Shown here: positions 13,001 through 50,400 of the stretch, piece by piece
Layout of the letters: every line of letters starts with the position of its first letter
Numbering within the stretch: the stretch's first letter is position 1
From: Gymnorhina tibicen
Taxonomy: Eukaryota; Chordata; Aves; Passeriformes; Artamidae
Assembly (NCBI GenBank): GCA_013399875.1
Contig: VXAZ01009666.1
Location: 365,445-429,444, forward strand
Length of the DNA stretch: 64,000 bases
Direction of reading: 5' to 3'
Translations under genes and position numbers: made by a program
The notes under the pieces: generated by a model
What the model saw: only the letters and a program-made list of their open reading frames with translations
Database searches by the model: none
Told to the model about the DNA's origin: nothing

Positions 13001-14164
13001 ATTGGATTAGTTTGTGCTTTTTGGAAATTCATGATATGAAATGTGGAGTTCACTTTTATACTTCCCTGTTTTAAGAAAATAGAGAGTTAATGTTGAACTG
13101 GGCGCTCCTTTTTCCTCTGGCTATTTTGAAGAGAACTGAGGTCCCCCTCTTTCTAAAACACTTTTCTCATGTTTATAAGTTGGTTGATCAGACACATCTT
13201 GTTCTGAAGCTGTGCTTCATTCAATAAAGCAGTTCAGATGGCTGTGCTGTGCAGACCTGAACAGAGGGTTGTAGCTATGCAGCATTAATTTTGGCTGCTC
13301 CTAAGTACTGCTGAAGTTCCTGTTATCAGTGGGATCCAGTAAATAATGTGCTTGTGCTCAGGGCAGGTGTGGAGAATACTGTCCCTCCATGAGTGAAGAG
13401 GCATCTGGTTAATACTAAGCTTTCTGCCTTTTTGATGGCTTTATTCTCAGTCTCTTGTGTTGTGCCCTTCTTACATTCTGCAAGGAAACTTGAGTGTTCC
13501 ACTGAAGGGAAAGGGTGACCTTAACACCCTGTGTTCTGCCAAACACAAAGTATGCCTGGTATGGGGAAAGAGGGGCAGAGAAGGTAAATATTCAGACAGA
13601 CACATGATGCTGCCTGTGTCCCTCTCTAAAACTCTCATGAAAAATTAGTTTTTCTCATGTCATCTGTAATCTCTGTAGTTTTTCTCATGTCGTCTGTAAT
13701 CTCTGATGTGACACTCAAATGCACTCAGTGTGTTCTGACAAGTCTGAAGTGCCCTCTGGTAGAGACTCATGCAGTTGAAAACCTTTGGTATTGAAATAAA
13801 TTGTTCTGAATGTACAAGTTGGTGGCATTTCTCAGATGTCTGATACCAGGCCGTCGTCTTCAGTTATTTCTTCATGCCCTTTGTTCCTACAAAGTATTCT
13901 CTGTAGTGGGCCCAAATCTGTTTCCAGTATGTCTGCACAGCTCGGTGATTTTTTGGATGCACTTGTGTCCTTGGAGAAAGTGAGTGGTTTCAGTGAAACA
14001 CCAAAGGACTACAAGCATGAAAGTTTACAAAATAGGCATGATTGTGGCTTTATACGTGCATATTAACGGGCATTTCCTGCCAGCAAAAGTTCTTGTCACA
14101 CAGGTTTTTAGCACTGTGAGTTAAGAGTTCCCATACTTAAATTTTCCTTCTATGTTCGTTTAAG
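7054..14164 (+). other. SGK3: SGK3 first intron (5' UTR intron), no other gene seen
   Basis: Non-coding on both strands apart from short chance frames. It contains a poly-T run near 7259-7274, a second T run near 7680-7692 and a 30-bp tandem pair at 13646-13705. Alternative 5' UTR exons could hide here because they leave no coding signature. I see no CR1 or SINE copy. Confidence 0.6.
13646..13705. repeat. 30-bp tandem duplication, two copies
   Basis: The 30-base unit at 13646-13675 is repeated at 13676-13705 with one substitution (A to G in TCATCTG versus TCGTCTG). It lies in the SGK3 5' UTR intron about 460 bases upstream of the ATG exon. Confidence 0.95.
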
Positions 14165-14292
14165 GATTACATGATGGAATTCACATTTTTTCAAGAAAAG
14201 CTGCGGATCTTGGATCAGTACCGTTGACAATACCTCCTGATTGCAGCACCCGAAGCAGGGTCCTGTAACGAATTTGTCACAAGAAACATACA

Positions 14293-39496
<25,204 letters not shown>

Positions 39497-40996
39497 GAAG
39501 TTAGAAGCAAAGAGTGGTTTGGAAGTCTTGGGTTGAACCGAAATGTTAGGATTATGGACACATTCCAAAATAGCGTAAATAGTGCCTCGTTTCGTATGTA
39601 GGTTTGAAACCTATGAACAAACTTTCCCTGCTGTATAGGAGGAATTTGGGCATTTTGGATGGCTTTCTTTGGGGTTTGAACTGTTTGTTCCTGCTGCAGA
39701 AAATATTTTTTAAAACCTTTAAAAAGCATTCTCTACATATTTTTTAAGCAAAAACACTGACTGTTCTCTTCAATCCCTTCAAGTTTACATTCATACCTAT
39801 CTAATTTGGCTGGCACAAACAGCAGCAAATTTAGTAAATTTATAAATGCTTTTGTACTTATTTACGGTGACTTTGTGCTTGAATTGTAACTATGCAAATT
39901 GTCTTTTTGTATATCCTGGTTTAAAAAAAGGTAAATGTTTTCCCTGATACCAGTTTGGAATATGTGTTAATTTACCTGTCAGCACTTAAATGATATAAGT
40001 TAAGGACCAAGATTCTTAAAGGACTTCTGCAGAATGAAAACTTGGTCGCATAAAACTGGATTGTTGCTCTTGCACTTGCTGAAGTACCCATTGACTCAAC
40101 TGGATTATCTGAGGTATGGGGGATTACTCAAAGCAAGGACAGAACAAATTAACTGGATTGATTTGATAACATTACTTACTATGTGTTCTACTTTTCTTTC
40201 CTCCCTTGGCTAAGTAGGTCTATATTTCAACTACATTAAAAATATTTTTGGTTAAAGCTCTGCTTCTCCAAAGATCTGATATGCAATAATCGTGGTTACT
40301 TTAAAAGTAAGTCAACTAGCTTTGACATTTTGGGGGTGGGTGGTGAGATGATCATGCCAAATATTAGGGATTTTTCTCACAGATTGGTAGTTTAAAACAC
40401 GCTTATGTTCCAAATTGATTGTATTTCAGTGTTCATAGCTACTTGTCTTTGTGTTCCAGTTTGCACCATTTTTAAATCTTCACTTGATATTGGGGGAAAA
40501 ATGTAAATTACACTGATAATTTTAAAAATGTGAAAAGCTATTGTATTTCTCATAACATACACGTGTATGGACAAACATAATTCTGAACAATTTCTGTTTA
40601 AGGAAATTTTTTTTAAAAATGCAAAAATTGACTGCAGTTAAAGTGTATAAAAGGGCATATAATGTTGTAGTTTTATTATATATATTACTTGTAAATAACA
40701 ACTTATTTTTGTCTGTTACTCCAAAAATGTTCAGTGTTTTTTCGTTCATAAATACATTCAGTTACATGCCTTGATTTGAGAGAAGTCTGGTAAGATACTG
40801 ATCCATCCTAATGATACATAAATTGAATGAACGTTACGTAAATGTCAGTATCCATGTCACCTTGTTTTTGACAAAACAAGCAGCTAAAAGAAATACTATT
40901 TATCCTGCATCGAGATCAGATAAAAATTGAGAGCCTAAAGGGAAAGAGTGTATCAAAGAAATTCTTTTGAAATAAATGTTGTATCAATACATTAGA
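39497..40996 (+). other. SGK3: SGK3 3' UTR
   Basis: AT-rich sequence follows the stop codon with no other gene start. The first canonical AATAAA that I see is at 40971-40976, giving a UTR of about 1.5 kb. The exact cleavage site is not visible, and the end given is an estimate about 20 nt after the signal. Confidence 0.6.
40971..40976 (+). terminator. SGK3: Candidate SGK3 poly(A) signal
   Basis: Canonical AATAAA, about 1475 nt after the stop codon, followed within 30 nt by GT-containing sequence (TGTTGTATC). It is chosen because no other AATAAA was found between the stop and this point. Confidence 0.55.
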
Positions 40997-42589
40997 AAAG
41001 TGGAAAGTAAAACAGGATTCCTTGCTTATCCCAAGGAGTATCTCCTAGAGCACAGTCTCCTGCGTAGTGGTTAAGTGATGCTTAGCAGTTCCTACATGAG
41101 GTTTTGGAAGGAGCGACTGGGTAAAAGAAGTAAGAATTGACATTGGCACGGAAGGAAGGAAGGAACTGTATCATTTGTGGGAGCAGAATGGTGGCTTGGC
41201 ACTCGTTTTCCATAGTTCTCTTCTGCTAGGATTGGAAATAGCTATGTGGCTGTTCAGGACAACCAGCAAATACGTGAATCATTTTCTTGGCTTCAAAATA
41301 ATTTGGAAGCAACAGCTCTGGTGTTTCTTGGTTTGGGGTTTTTTTTGTTTGCGTTTTTGTTTTGGTTTTGTTGGGGGCGTGTTGTTGGTTTTGAGGGGTT
41401 TTGTTCTGTTCTTTTTTATTTATTCAGTTTTTTTTAACATGGCTTTCTGAGGGACTGGAAAACAGAAATTGATGGTATGAAAGGAAGTACCCATTCTCAT
41501 AATGAATTTTTAGTCTGTATGCTCCTGAAATTATTGTGAAATTATATGGCTACTGTAACTACCTTCTCTTTATGGCAAGGAGGTACAGTACTGAAGAGAG
41601 ATGGGAAGGACAGGGAATGCTTTAGAAATTGTTGCTGTGAGAGCTAGCACCCTTTTTAATTTTTGTCTTGTGTTCCGAGATGTTCATACTTAGCTGCTTG
41701 ACTGCGTGAGGGGTTTGGGGTTTTTTTTCTTTTTTGGTCAGAATTCAGTAGTTCTTTCCTTTAAAAAAAATAGTATGGCAGTGGCAGTTTAAGTTATTTG
41801 TGGGAGAGCAGCTTAATAATTGCGTATTAAGCTTTTTCCTTCAGGAGACTCTGCCTTTTTGGCAAAGGGTGAAAGTGTTCAACACATCACTTGCAGTACT
41901 TAAGTTCTTTGAATTAAAGATTAACAGACTGTACAGCATTAGGCAGTAAAAGCCTCACAGTATTTCTGTACCTAGTGCTCTTGTTCCACATCTCCATGCA
42001 TCCCATGAGGATTGTTTCCGAAGTGAGATGTGCATTTGGAGTGCCGTAGCTGCCTCACCCAGGGCTGAGCTGAAAAGTGGCACCTGTAACACTTGCTAAA
42101 CCCTAGAGAGGAGAATGGACCTGCACAGGAACAACCTGTGCTACTCCTTTCCTGTTTTGGCTGATAAGTAATAAACGGGGGCAAAATTTGCCTTTTTGTG
42201 ACTAGTGCAGAGGGTTTTGTTTTGCCTGTCTCTAGCGAAAGGGGATTGTTCCTCCCCTTGCAGAGAGGGAACCCAGGCACCCCATGAGGCACAGGCCTTT
42301 CACCGGTGCTGGGGAGGCCGGGAACGCTGCTGCTGTTGCGGTCTCGGGTCTCTCGGCCTTGGAGGGGAACGAGAGAGATCACACGAAACATGGACTGACT
42401 GAAGTGCACGATGGTTGCAAAAATGTGAACTGAAATATGACACAAATAGAGTTCAGAGGTGCTCTCCCGGGGAGGTAAGTTTGGGAGTGGCTGGCATGCT
42501 AAAAGAAAGCAGATAAATACGCAGTGTGTGTTAATGAGAGGAAATGGTTCTATATGTTGTCTCAGTACTTTGTACACTGTCAGAGCCAT
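40997..42589. other. SGK3-MCMDC2 intergenic spacer
   Basis: No coding gene is recognised. A T/G-rich low-complexity tract (about 41330-41440) has repeated TTTTGGTTTTG and GGGGTTTT units. A strong plus-strand donor, GGGGAG|GTAAGT, has its GT at 42475-42476 and may end an alternative upstream exon. A 205-codon minus-strand frame at 41972-42589 shows no family resemblance. Confidence 0.6.
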
Positions 42590-42985
42590 GTCCCGTGCTC
42601 AGTGCCCTGCCCGTGGGTGAAGGCAGCTGCGTGGGGCCGAGTCGCCAGTCCCGGTGGTGGCCGCGGGGCTGGGGCGGCTGTGGGTGTGGGGTGGACTGGG
42701 AATTGCCTTCCCTGAGGACTGCACTAACCGCGGGCGCTGCCCTCGCGCTGTCGAGCCCTGCGGGCCGTGGCGCCGTTACCCCCGCGCCGCCGGGTGAGGG
42801 GCTGAGGCGGCGGCGCCGGGAGCCCCGTCCCCGCGGCTGCCGCCTCATACACGGCCCCCTTCGCCTCCCCCGCGGGCACAGGGAGCAGCCCCGCAGCCCC
42901 GCGGGGTGAGGGCAGCCCGGCCTCCTCGGTGCCCACTGCTGCCGCCCCAGCAGGGCCGGGGGAGGACGGGGCACGGGAAGCTTGG
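42590..42985 (+). promoter_or_regulatory. MCMDC2: CpG island, probable MCMDC2 promoter
   Basis: A dense CpG block (for example GCGGCGGCGCCGGGAGCC) of about 400 bp lies 1.5 kb upstream of the MCMDC2 start-codon exon on the same strand. It is the only island between SGK3 and MCMDC2. The first, non-coding exon probably lies here, but several GGGTGAGG-type donors make its boundary ambiguous. Frames running through it on both strands are composition artefacts. Confidence 0.7.
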
Positions 42986-44427
42986 TGAATAACTTTGGTG
43001 GAGAGGTCCTGTGAGTAAGGGGTGCTGATGGTAGGAGCCTGAAGCCCGGCGGGAGATACTGGGTGTCCGTCCCGACACAAGTGGGGTTAGCTGGCTGTGG
43101 GGACGCTGGTGAACACCATCACCCTGGTCAGGCTTTATTTTCAGAAGCTTAGATGATGGCTGCTCAGTGCACTATCATCTGTACTGCACCAGTCCTTCCT
43201 AGTCGTGTGTGGTGTCCTGTGTGTCCAGCTCGGGTAACGCAGGATCCTGGGAGATAGACTGGATCTATGTGTGTACATTTCTTTAAGCCCTTCTTGCTGA
43301 AGATTTCAGGGGATGGAGTAGTAATTGTGCAGAAGTAATCCCAAAGACACGGGGGGGTTGAGGTGGGGGGGGCGGCGGGAAATTCCTGTTACAAATTGTC
43401 TTAATTTCTTGTGCCTTTGTTACTTCAGTCACTAAACACATCCCAGCCCACAGTGTACAGTTCTCAGGCCACAAGGTTTACACTGCTGCCACACTGAAGT
43501 TGTGCTGGAATCCAGTTGCTCCTCTCTGATACTGTTCTGTTTGTCCTCCCTCAGTCATTTCTGTGAGCTCCTACTGAGCTTTGATTCCTCATCAGCTCAG
43601 TAATTCCACGTCCTATCCTTTAGCACGTAGCTAAGTCTTATGTTTGAAGATTCAAGTGTTGTTTCATATTGGTCATCTACAGAGAGGACTAAGGACATTT
43701 TGCAGAAGAAAATATGAAAGACATTAAAACAGATGCATATATACAAAAGATCATATTTTTGCCTTAGTAATTCTCCTAAATTCTGCAACATAGTGCTTCA
43801 TGGTACAAGACTCTACTCTTAAAAAAAAAAGAAAATAGAAAGAGATGTGGATAATACACAATGAAAACCGCAGCAAAGAGCACAGTCAGCCTCCAAACCA
43901 AAACTGTAGTTGTAAAAGCTTTGTCAATGGGAATGTGTACCTGCATGGAAATAAGTGCAAGATCAGCACCTTAAGTGGATGCTACAGGAGATCACAGCAG
44001 AGTAGGAAAGTCAGATTTTAAGAAAAGAGATGTTGCCCAGTTTCACACTTTTAGCAGCTATGACAGACTTCTCAAATAAGGGAGATAAAATTTTAAGTCT
44101 TACTTTTGATAGACTGATGATAAAATCTACAGGGGAGGTTAAATTAAATGGAAACTTTTATTTAATGGGTTAGGGAATTAGGAGGGTGAAATAATTCACT
44201 AAGGAAATGAAAACACTAGAGCATTCTTCAGAAATTTACTCTAGAAATAGGGTATGCTTCAATCACTGGAAAGAACTTTGAACTGAATTTTAAAAATCCT
44301 TCAAGAATTGCCTAGCTTGAAAAAGGGACTATTTTAATTTTGTGTGGCTTTGTTAATATGTACCTTTATTATTACTATTATAGCATGGCCAGTGCTACCA
44401 TCATTTCTTCACAGTTTATTCCCACAG
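42986..44427 (+). other. MCMDC2: Probable MCMDC2 5' UTR intron
   Basis: Non-coding stretch between the CpG island and the ATG exon, whose acceptor is CCCACAG at 44421-44427 (an alternative CTTCACAG ends at 44414). A G-rich motif at 43351-43379 has several runs of three or more Gs and could form a G-quadruplex on the plus strand. No transposon is evident. Confidence 0.55.
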
Positions 44428-44454
44428 TTGGATAGAGTGCAAAGATCTTGGAAG

Positions 44455-47400
44455 ATGGATCCTGAAATGCAGAAAATGAAGGAAGTTGTGCTTGTCTACC
44501 TCGATAGAAGTGGTGGCCTTCAGAAATTTGTGCACGATTGCAAAAAATATAATGGTATTACTCAATACATAGTCTGTTAAATTGACACATAATGTTACAC
44601 AAATGTCTGTTATTTTAAGACACTTTTTGCTCCTACAGACTCAAAACAAAGTTATGCTGTTTATCGTTTCATTATTTCAATTAATCTCTCTGACATTGCT
44701 GAATTGGATGCAACTCTTGGAAACTATATTCTTCATAATCCCCTACAAGCTGCACAGATTTTTCAGTCAGTAAGTGTATAATAGATGAGTACACAAAAGT
44801 GTATTATCCAAATTTTAACAAGATTTTCCGTTCTAAAATGAAGTTATTTTTCCATCACAGGTATGCTTTGTAGCTATTAAGACATTATCATTAATTGAAC
44901 AATTGCAGACAGAAGCCCAGGTGAGTCTGCATTGGTTTTCTCCATTTAGATCTTGAATCTTCTAAGTATAGTGAAATATTAACAAATATTTTTATATTAA
45001 GTTTTCATTTTCCCTTTGGTTGCAGTATTATTTGTAATTAAAAATAGCTGGAAGTCTCACCCAACCATATTGCAATTGTGAGATTAATTAATATGAAACT
45101 TAGTTGCTCTTCATGTGTTTCTGAAATTTTTTAACAGTTATGCATCACAATGTGATGTAAATAAAAATATATTGTGGTTTTAAATAAAAATATATTTTTA
45201 TGATATTAATGCAATTGTGTCTCTTGCTAGATCAGTATATTGCTGAAACCAACGTATTTGCCACCTTTACCAAGTTATGTTCTGAGTCTTTCTGCATATC
45301 CCTTTAATTACACATCTCAGAGATTTTATATGTCTGAAGGGATAGTGATTGCAATGGGAACTGTAACAAAATACACACAAGGAGCAAGATTTCTTTGTAC
45401 TGAAGAAACCTGTCCATTCTCTGAAGGTAGTAAAAAAAATTTAAATTAATCAGTACTATTTCAAAAGCTTTTTAATAAATTTGATAATAAGAGATTAAAG
45501 ACCTAGCATAACAAAGGTATTTTCCTATATAGTTTTATTATGCATACATTTTTGTAATGAGCACAGCAGGATTTTTGTTAATTGAAAGGAGTGGACTTGC
45601 TCAGCGTTATTAAATGTTTTGGAAGAACAGCTGTGCCAGCAATCCCTTTTCCTAATGCTGGAGATATGTTTTCTCCTATAAACTAAGTCACCAGTATAAC
45701 TTTGAATATGTTTAATATCTTAAATAACTTAATACTTAAATGTCTTGAGTAACAGTAAAATATCTCAAAAGTAAATAAGCTAAACTAGTAAAATACCTTT
45801 TTCCTTGGAAACTGTTTGTGTCTGTATAAAAACACCACAGCACAACATGCTTAAGTGGCTTGGCAAAAGCTTCTAGCATAGAACAAGTTTGCTTTAATGT
45901 GGAACTACTGCTTTGAGTAATATTGCTGAACTGCTTGTACCATTGCTGGGTGAGGCCCTAAATACTTTCAGGGCTGTTTTTTTGCTTCTTCTGTAAGAGA
46001 GACCATACAGTTATAAAAGAGATGCAAAATCCCAGAGTTTGGAGACTGCAGATTAAGTCATACTGACATCTTTATGAGGACACGTACCTCTAATAGTGAC
46101 TATCCACATCCCATGTCATTCCTACGCCAGGCAGAAGCCACAGTGGCTGACTCCTCAAGAAAGCCGGGCCAAGCTGTTCAGCTTGGGAATGTGCAGTAGG
46201 AAACTCTGCCATCTCGTGGCCAACCATAATAAATTATATGGATGTAAGGGAGGCTCATCTGAAGAAACACATAATAAATCTGTAATTTTACTGTCCAGTA
46301 TTTTAATTGCGTCTTTTCTTCATAGGAAATTTAAAATTAAAGCTATGCCCTCCTTTTAAATGGTTGGTAAATTATTACTTTTTTTAGGGTTTAGGTGCAT
46401 CAGAGTGCATTGTCCTGGAGCTACAGAGTCTGCTACAGTGAGGACTGATTTTGTGTGTAGCTTGTGTTCTTCACCACTCCAGGAAGACATGAAATTTAGA
46501 GTACTTGGTGGTAGGATCTATGTAGTCTTACTTTTAGATCTGGTAGTTTCCTACTTCTGTTACACAATAAGTAAACAAAATATTTAAGTGGAAAAAGCCC
46601 ACTTAAAATACACCAGTCATTTAAAAAAACACATTTCCAAGAGAACTAACCTTTCTTTGCCTTTGTTTTGAAAGATAAACAAATAGTTGAAATGATTGAT
46701 GCTAAAATTCTGAATGCTTTGAAAGGATATTCCAATGATAAATCGCATTTTAGGATTCAGGCATTTACAGTGTTCTTGAGAGGTAAGATGAACTTTGGAG
46801 TTTTGTCAAATTTTTTTTAGAATTGATCCATAATAATCCCTTGCAATTGTAACTCCGTTTTTTGGGTTAAAATGGTGAAAGTCATAATTTATGTTGCAGT
46901 TCTTTATGTACTCCCCTCCTTAATTTTATACAAAGCAGCTGGGTGACAAAGCAATGTGCACAGGTGATTGCAGAGTGTACATCACAAAATTCTTGTGTCA
47001 CTTTTACACCTCCATTTAATTAAAATCTCCTGGCCAACTCAGCAGTGTCTTCTTCTAACTGTTGCCTTTTTTTCCCTCCTTTCTACTTCCTTTGGTCATG
47101 CTGTTCTGTACTAACTGCATACATTTTTAACATCCTTCCTCAACCTAGCTGTTTTCCACATTCCATCAGGATTTTTGGCTTCTACTACCACTGCCTTCCA
47201 CTGCAACCATTAAATGATTTCTAATGTTAATATCCAACTGAAATCACAACTCAGCAACATACTTCCATTAATTCTTAAAAAAACCCAAAACAAACAAAGA
47301 GACAAGCAACAAAAAAACCCTCTGCCATTCCAAAAGTCTAGGGAATTATATGGTTCATTTCTTGAAAACTAAATAGAAAGAACTAGGAGTCCTAAAATTA

Positions 47401-50400
47401 TATTTAAAAATTTCATAGAACAATCTATGGTCAAGATACTGTGAGTTGCATGCATTAAATTTCCACTGGCTCCAGTGATCAGTGTGGTTACAGTGTTTCT
47501 CAGGCTGAGATTGAGATCTGATTGGATCTAATTCTCATTTTCAAAAAATAAATGGGATTTTGTTTTCTAAGGTGCACAGAAATATAAAGATTCACAAAGC
47601 TATTTGTGTGTCTTTTTGAAATCCAGTTTGTAACTCCTCTTTAGTGTGTTGGGTTTTTTCTCTGACATTTTATAGGACAGTGACTGATGGTGGTGGTGCC
47701 ACAAGTTTCAGAGTAGGAAATATACTTGCAAAAAACTGTCCATTTTCTTTTCAACCCAGGACTCAATGCATTGTCCATTTTCTTTATCATTAAGTCTATT
47801 TTCCCTCACCTGGTGTGCCTTCCTTACATTTTCACTAAATAATTTAAATTGTGTCTTTCATTTTATTCTAGTCCATTATCAGTCTGGCATCCAGCTGTTT
47901 TCTGCCAATGTTAAATCATGAAATCAAACGTTCAGAATGTGTAGTAGTTTTCTGGCCACGTCTTTAAAACTGCTTTTATGCCCTAACATATCTGTAGCTT
48001 TGCCCCCCACACTTATTTTTTTATTATTTCCAGATGAACTGGCCAATAAAATGACAATAGGAAACCACTACAGGATTATAGGAATTCCAGCTTGTGTACA
48101 AAATGGCCTGCAGGCTACTGCATGTATAGAAGTCAGTAGTGTACAGCTCTATAAACCAAATGGTAAGAAAGTTCCATTAAAAATTGGCTTTAAAAAATCG
48201 TTTGAAAACCTCCTAGAAAAAAAAAATCTTGAGAATTGATATAGTTTTTTATTATCTAGAGGTCCAGATTACAAAACCACTCAGGGACTTTCCTCTTATG
48301 GTCTGAAATGTGTACTTGCTGTTATTGAGAATATTTGCCCACTTTCCATGCATTGGGAAACTCCGTAATTATTTACTGTAGTTCTTCAACTTCTCTTTCC
48401 ATCTTCCCCTATCGATTGGAAAGTACCTTGAAATCATATAAAATGAACCTGATATTTCAGTTTGTTTTTCCTTTCTTATTCCATCAGTTCTAGCAGATCA
48501 TGTCTGCTACCTTTTTAGCAGTAAAATTAACAATGTCAGATGCTTACATTCTGAATTTGTGCTGTGAGAGATATATTTGTTCTTGTTAAGTTTTGTATCA
48601 AGACTCCAATGGTGATCTGTTCTAACATACCTGCATAGGTCTCTGTAATGTGTTTGTTCACCTGTACCATTTGTTTCCATTAGGTCCTTCTTTTGTCAGT
48701 GACAATTTCAAGTATCTGCTCTCACTGACTTCAAGTTCATGCTGGAGGTTTACTGCCATCCTGGCCAACATCTTTGCTTCTCAGGTTGTTCCACCAGGCA
48801 CTTACAATACTCTTAAACTTGCAATATTGCTGAGTCTAGTACAGACATGTGAAAAAGAAAATGCAGATTATCTGGATCTCTTGATTGTAACAAGTGACAC
48901 GCTAATAACTGACAGGTAAAGAGATTCTTTATCTTTTTCACATAAATTAGAATTTATAATTTAGTATTTTTAAAGATAATAGGATAGGTCTTACATGAAA
49001 AGCTAGAGACTTTGTTTTGAAAGAATATACAAGGCTCCAACTTAGTTTAATACTCAATTTTTATCTCTGGGACATTTTTGTTTCTTTCAAATGATAAATC
49101 TAGATCAGAACTTCATTAATTAAAAAACGTCCTAAAACTCTCTTAAGATTATAGTAAGAATTTAACACTAGCCCTGTTTTGCAGAGCTGAGACAAAACAT
49201 TCTTCTAAAATCAAAACTGAAGACTGTCCCAGAAGCTGGTAATGACAAAAGGGCTCAACTTTTCAAACCTTGTGTCAGTTTAAAGCCTTCTCATCACTTA
49301 TTCCCAGCTACCAGCCTTTTTAATAAATAAGCAGTGTATAAATAGATACTTATGTTTTTATGACTCTTTTTCATAAAAATCATATGAGTAAGGTATGAAA
49401 ATTCACATACATCTTTACACATAGGTTATAAATCTGGTTATTGTTGCCTTTAAACATTTTCCACTATGCATTTTACATATTTACCTATTCATGCAACTAT
49501 AAACTGTTAACACAATTTTACAGACACTGCAGAAAAGTACAATATGCTCAGCTTTACAGTTACATTAATTTAAACAAAATTACTTTCTCCTTCCATAACT
49601 TAAAAAAGATCTCTGAAAGGGGCATTAATTTTATTTTCATTTGGAAATTCTTCAACCAATTCACTATTATCTTTTGTTGTGAAAAAAAATCCAAAACTTC
49701 GACCATTTCAAAATTTAGCTGTAGAAATTTGTTCAAATTTTAAAAAATTTGATCTGCAGGATTTCTTTTTTCCCAGGTTAAGACTAAGATTTCTTAAGAG
49801 AAACGGGAGTTCAGTGTTTTAAGAATCAAACCATCTGGTTAATATTAAAACAGCTGCACACTGTAAATCATGATCAGTATTGTAATTGGTACTGTCTTGC
49901 ATGTGCACAGTATTTACTGTCAGCAGCCTGTCAAAGTAGGCATTTCCTACACATTTCTATTGGTGCAATACCCTATTTATTAATTCTTACTAGTTTTACT
50001 TAATAATTTTCTCCCAGGTTGCAATAGTAGGACAAACCATGCTCTGACATCTTAAAATCATTAAGAGCCTTTGATTGTGGAACCAGACAGACAATTTGCA
50101 ACTTCTCTGTGCCAAAGAACATAGTACAGGGGATGAAAAAGACATTCTATACCTTCTTTCTCCAAAAGAATTGGAGGGAAGTGTGTAACTCAGAAGGCAG
50201 AGTTTACAAGTTCCAGCCTTTTCATTTTTCCCAGATGGCCAGAATTTCTAATCCTCTAAACTTTTAAATCACTGCAAAAGTTTTTCTAGGATAGAAAGGA
50301 GTTAACAATGTGGGGTTAAATTACAAAGCTTCTTTGATTTCCTAGGAATTATTTCTGCAACCCGTGATTTGCCTAATGTTGAATCCGTAAGAAATACAGT

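Noticed and set aside
41972..42589. 205-codon minus-strand ORF between SGK3 and MCMDC2
   Set aside because: No recognisable motif or conserved-looking region, and it runs into GC-rich DNA at the island edge. Long for chance, but it has no other support.
42531..42974. Overlapping ORFs on both strands of the MCMDC2 CpG island
   Set aside because: Pro/Arg/Gly/Ala-rich translations on both strands in several frames are typical of CpG islands.
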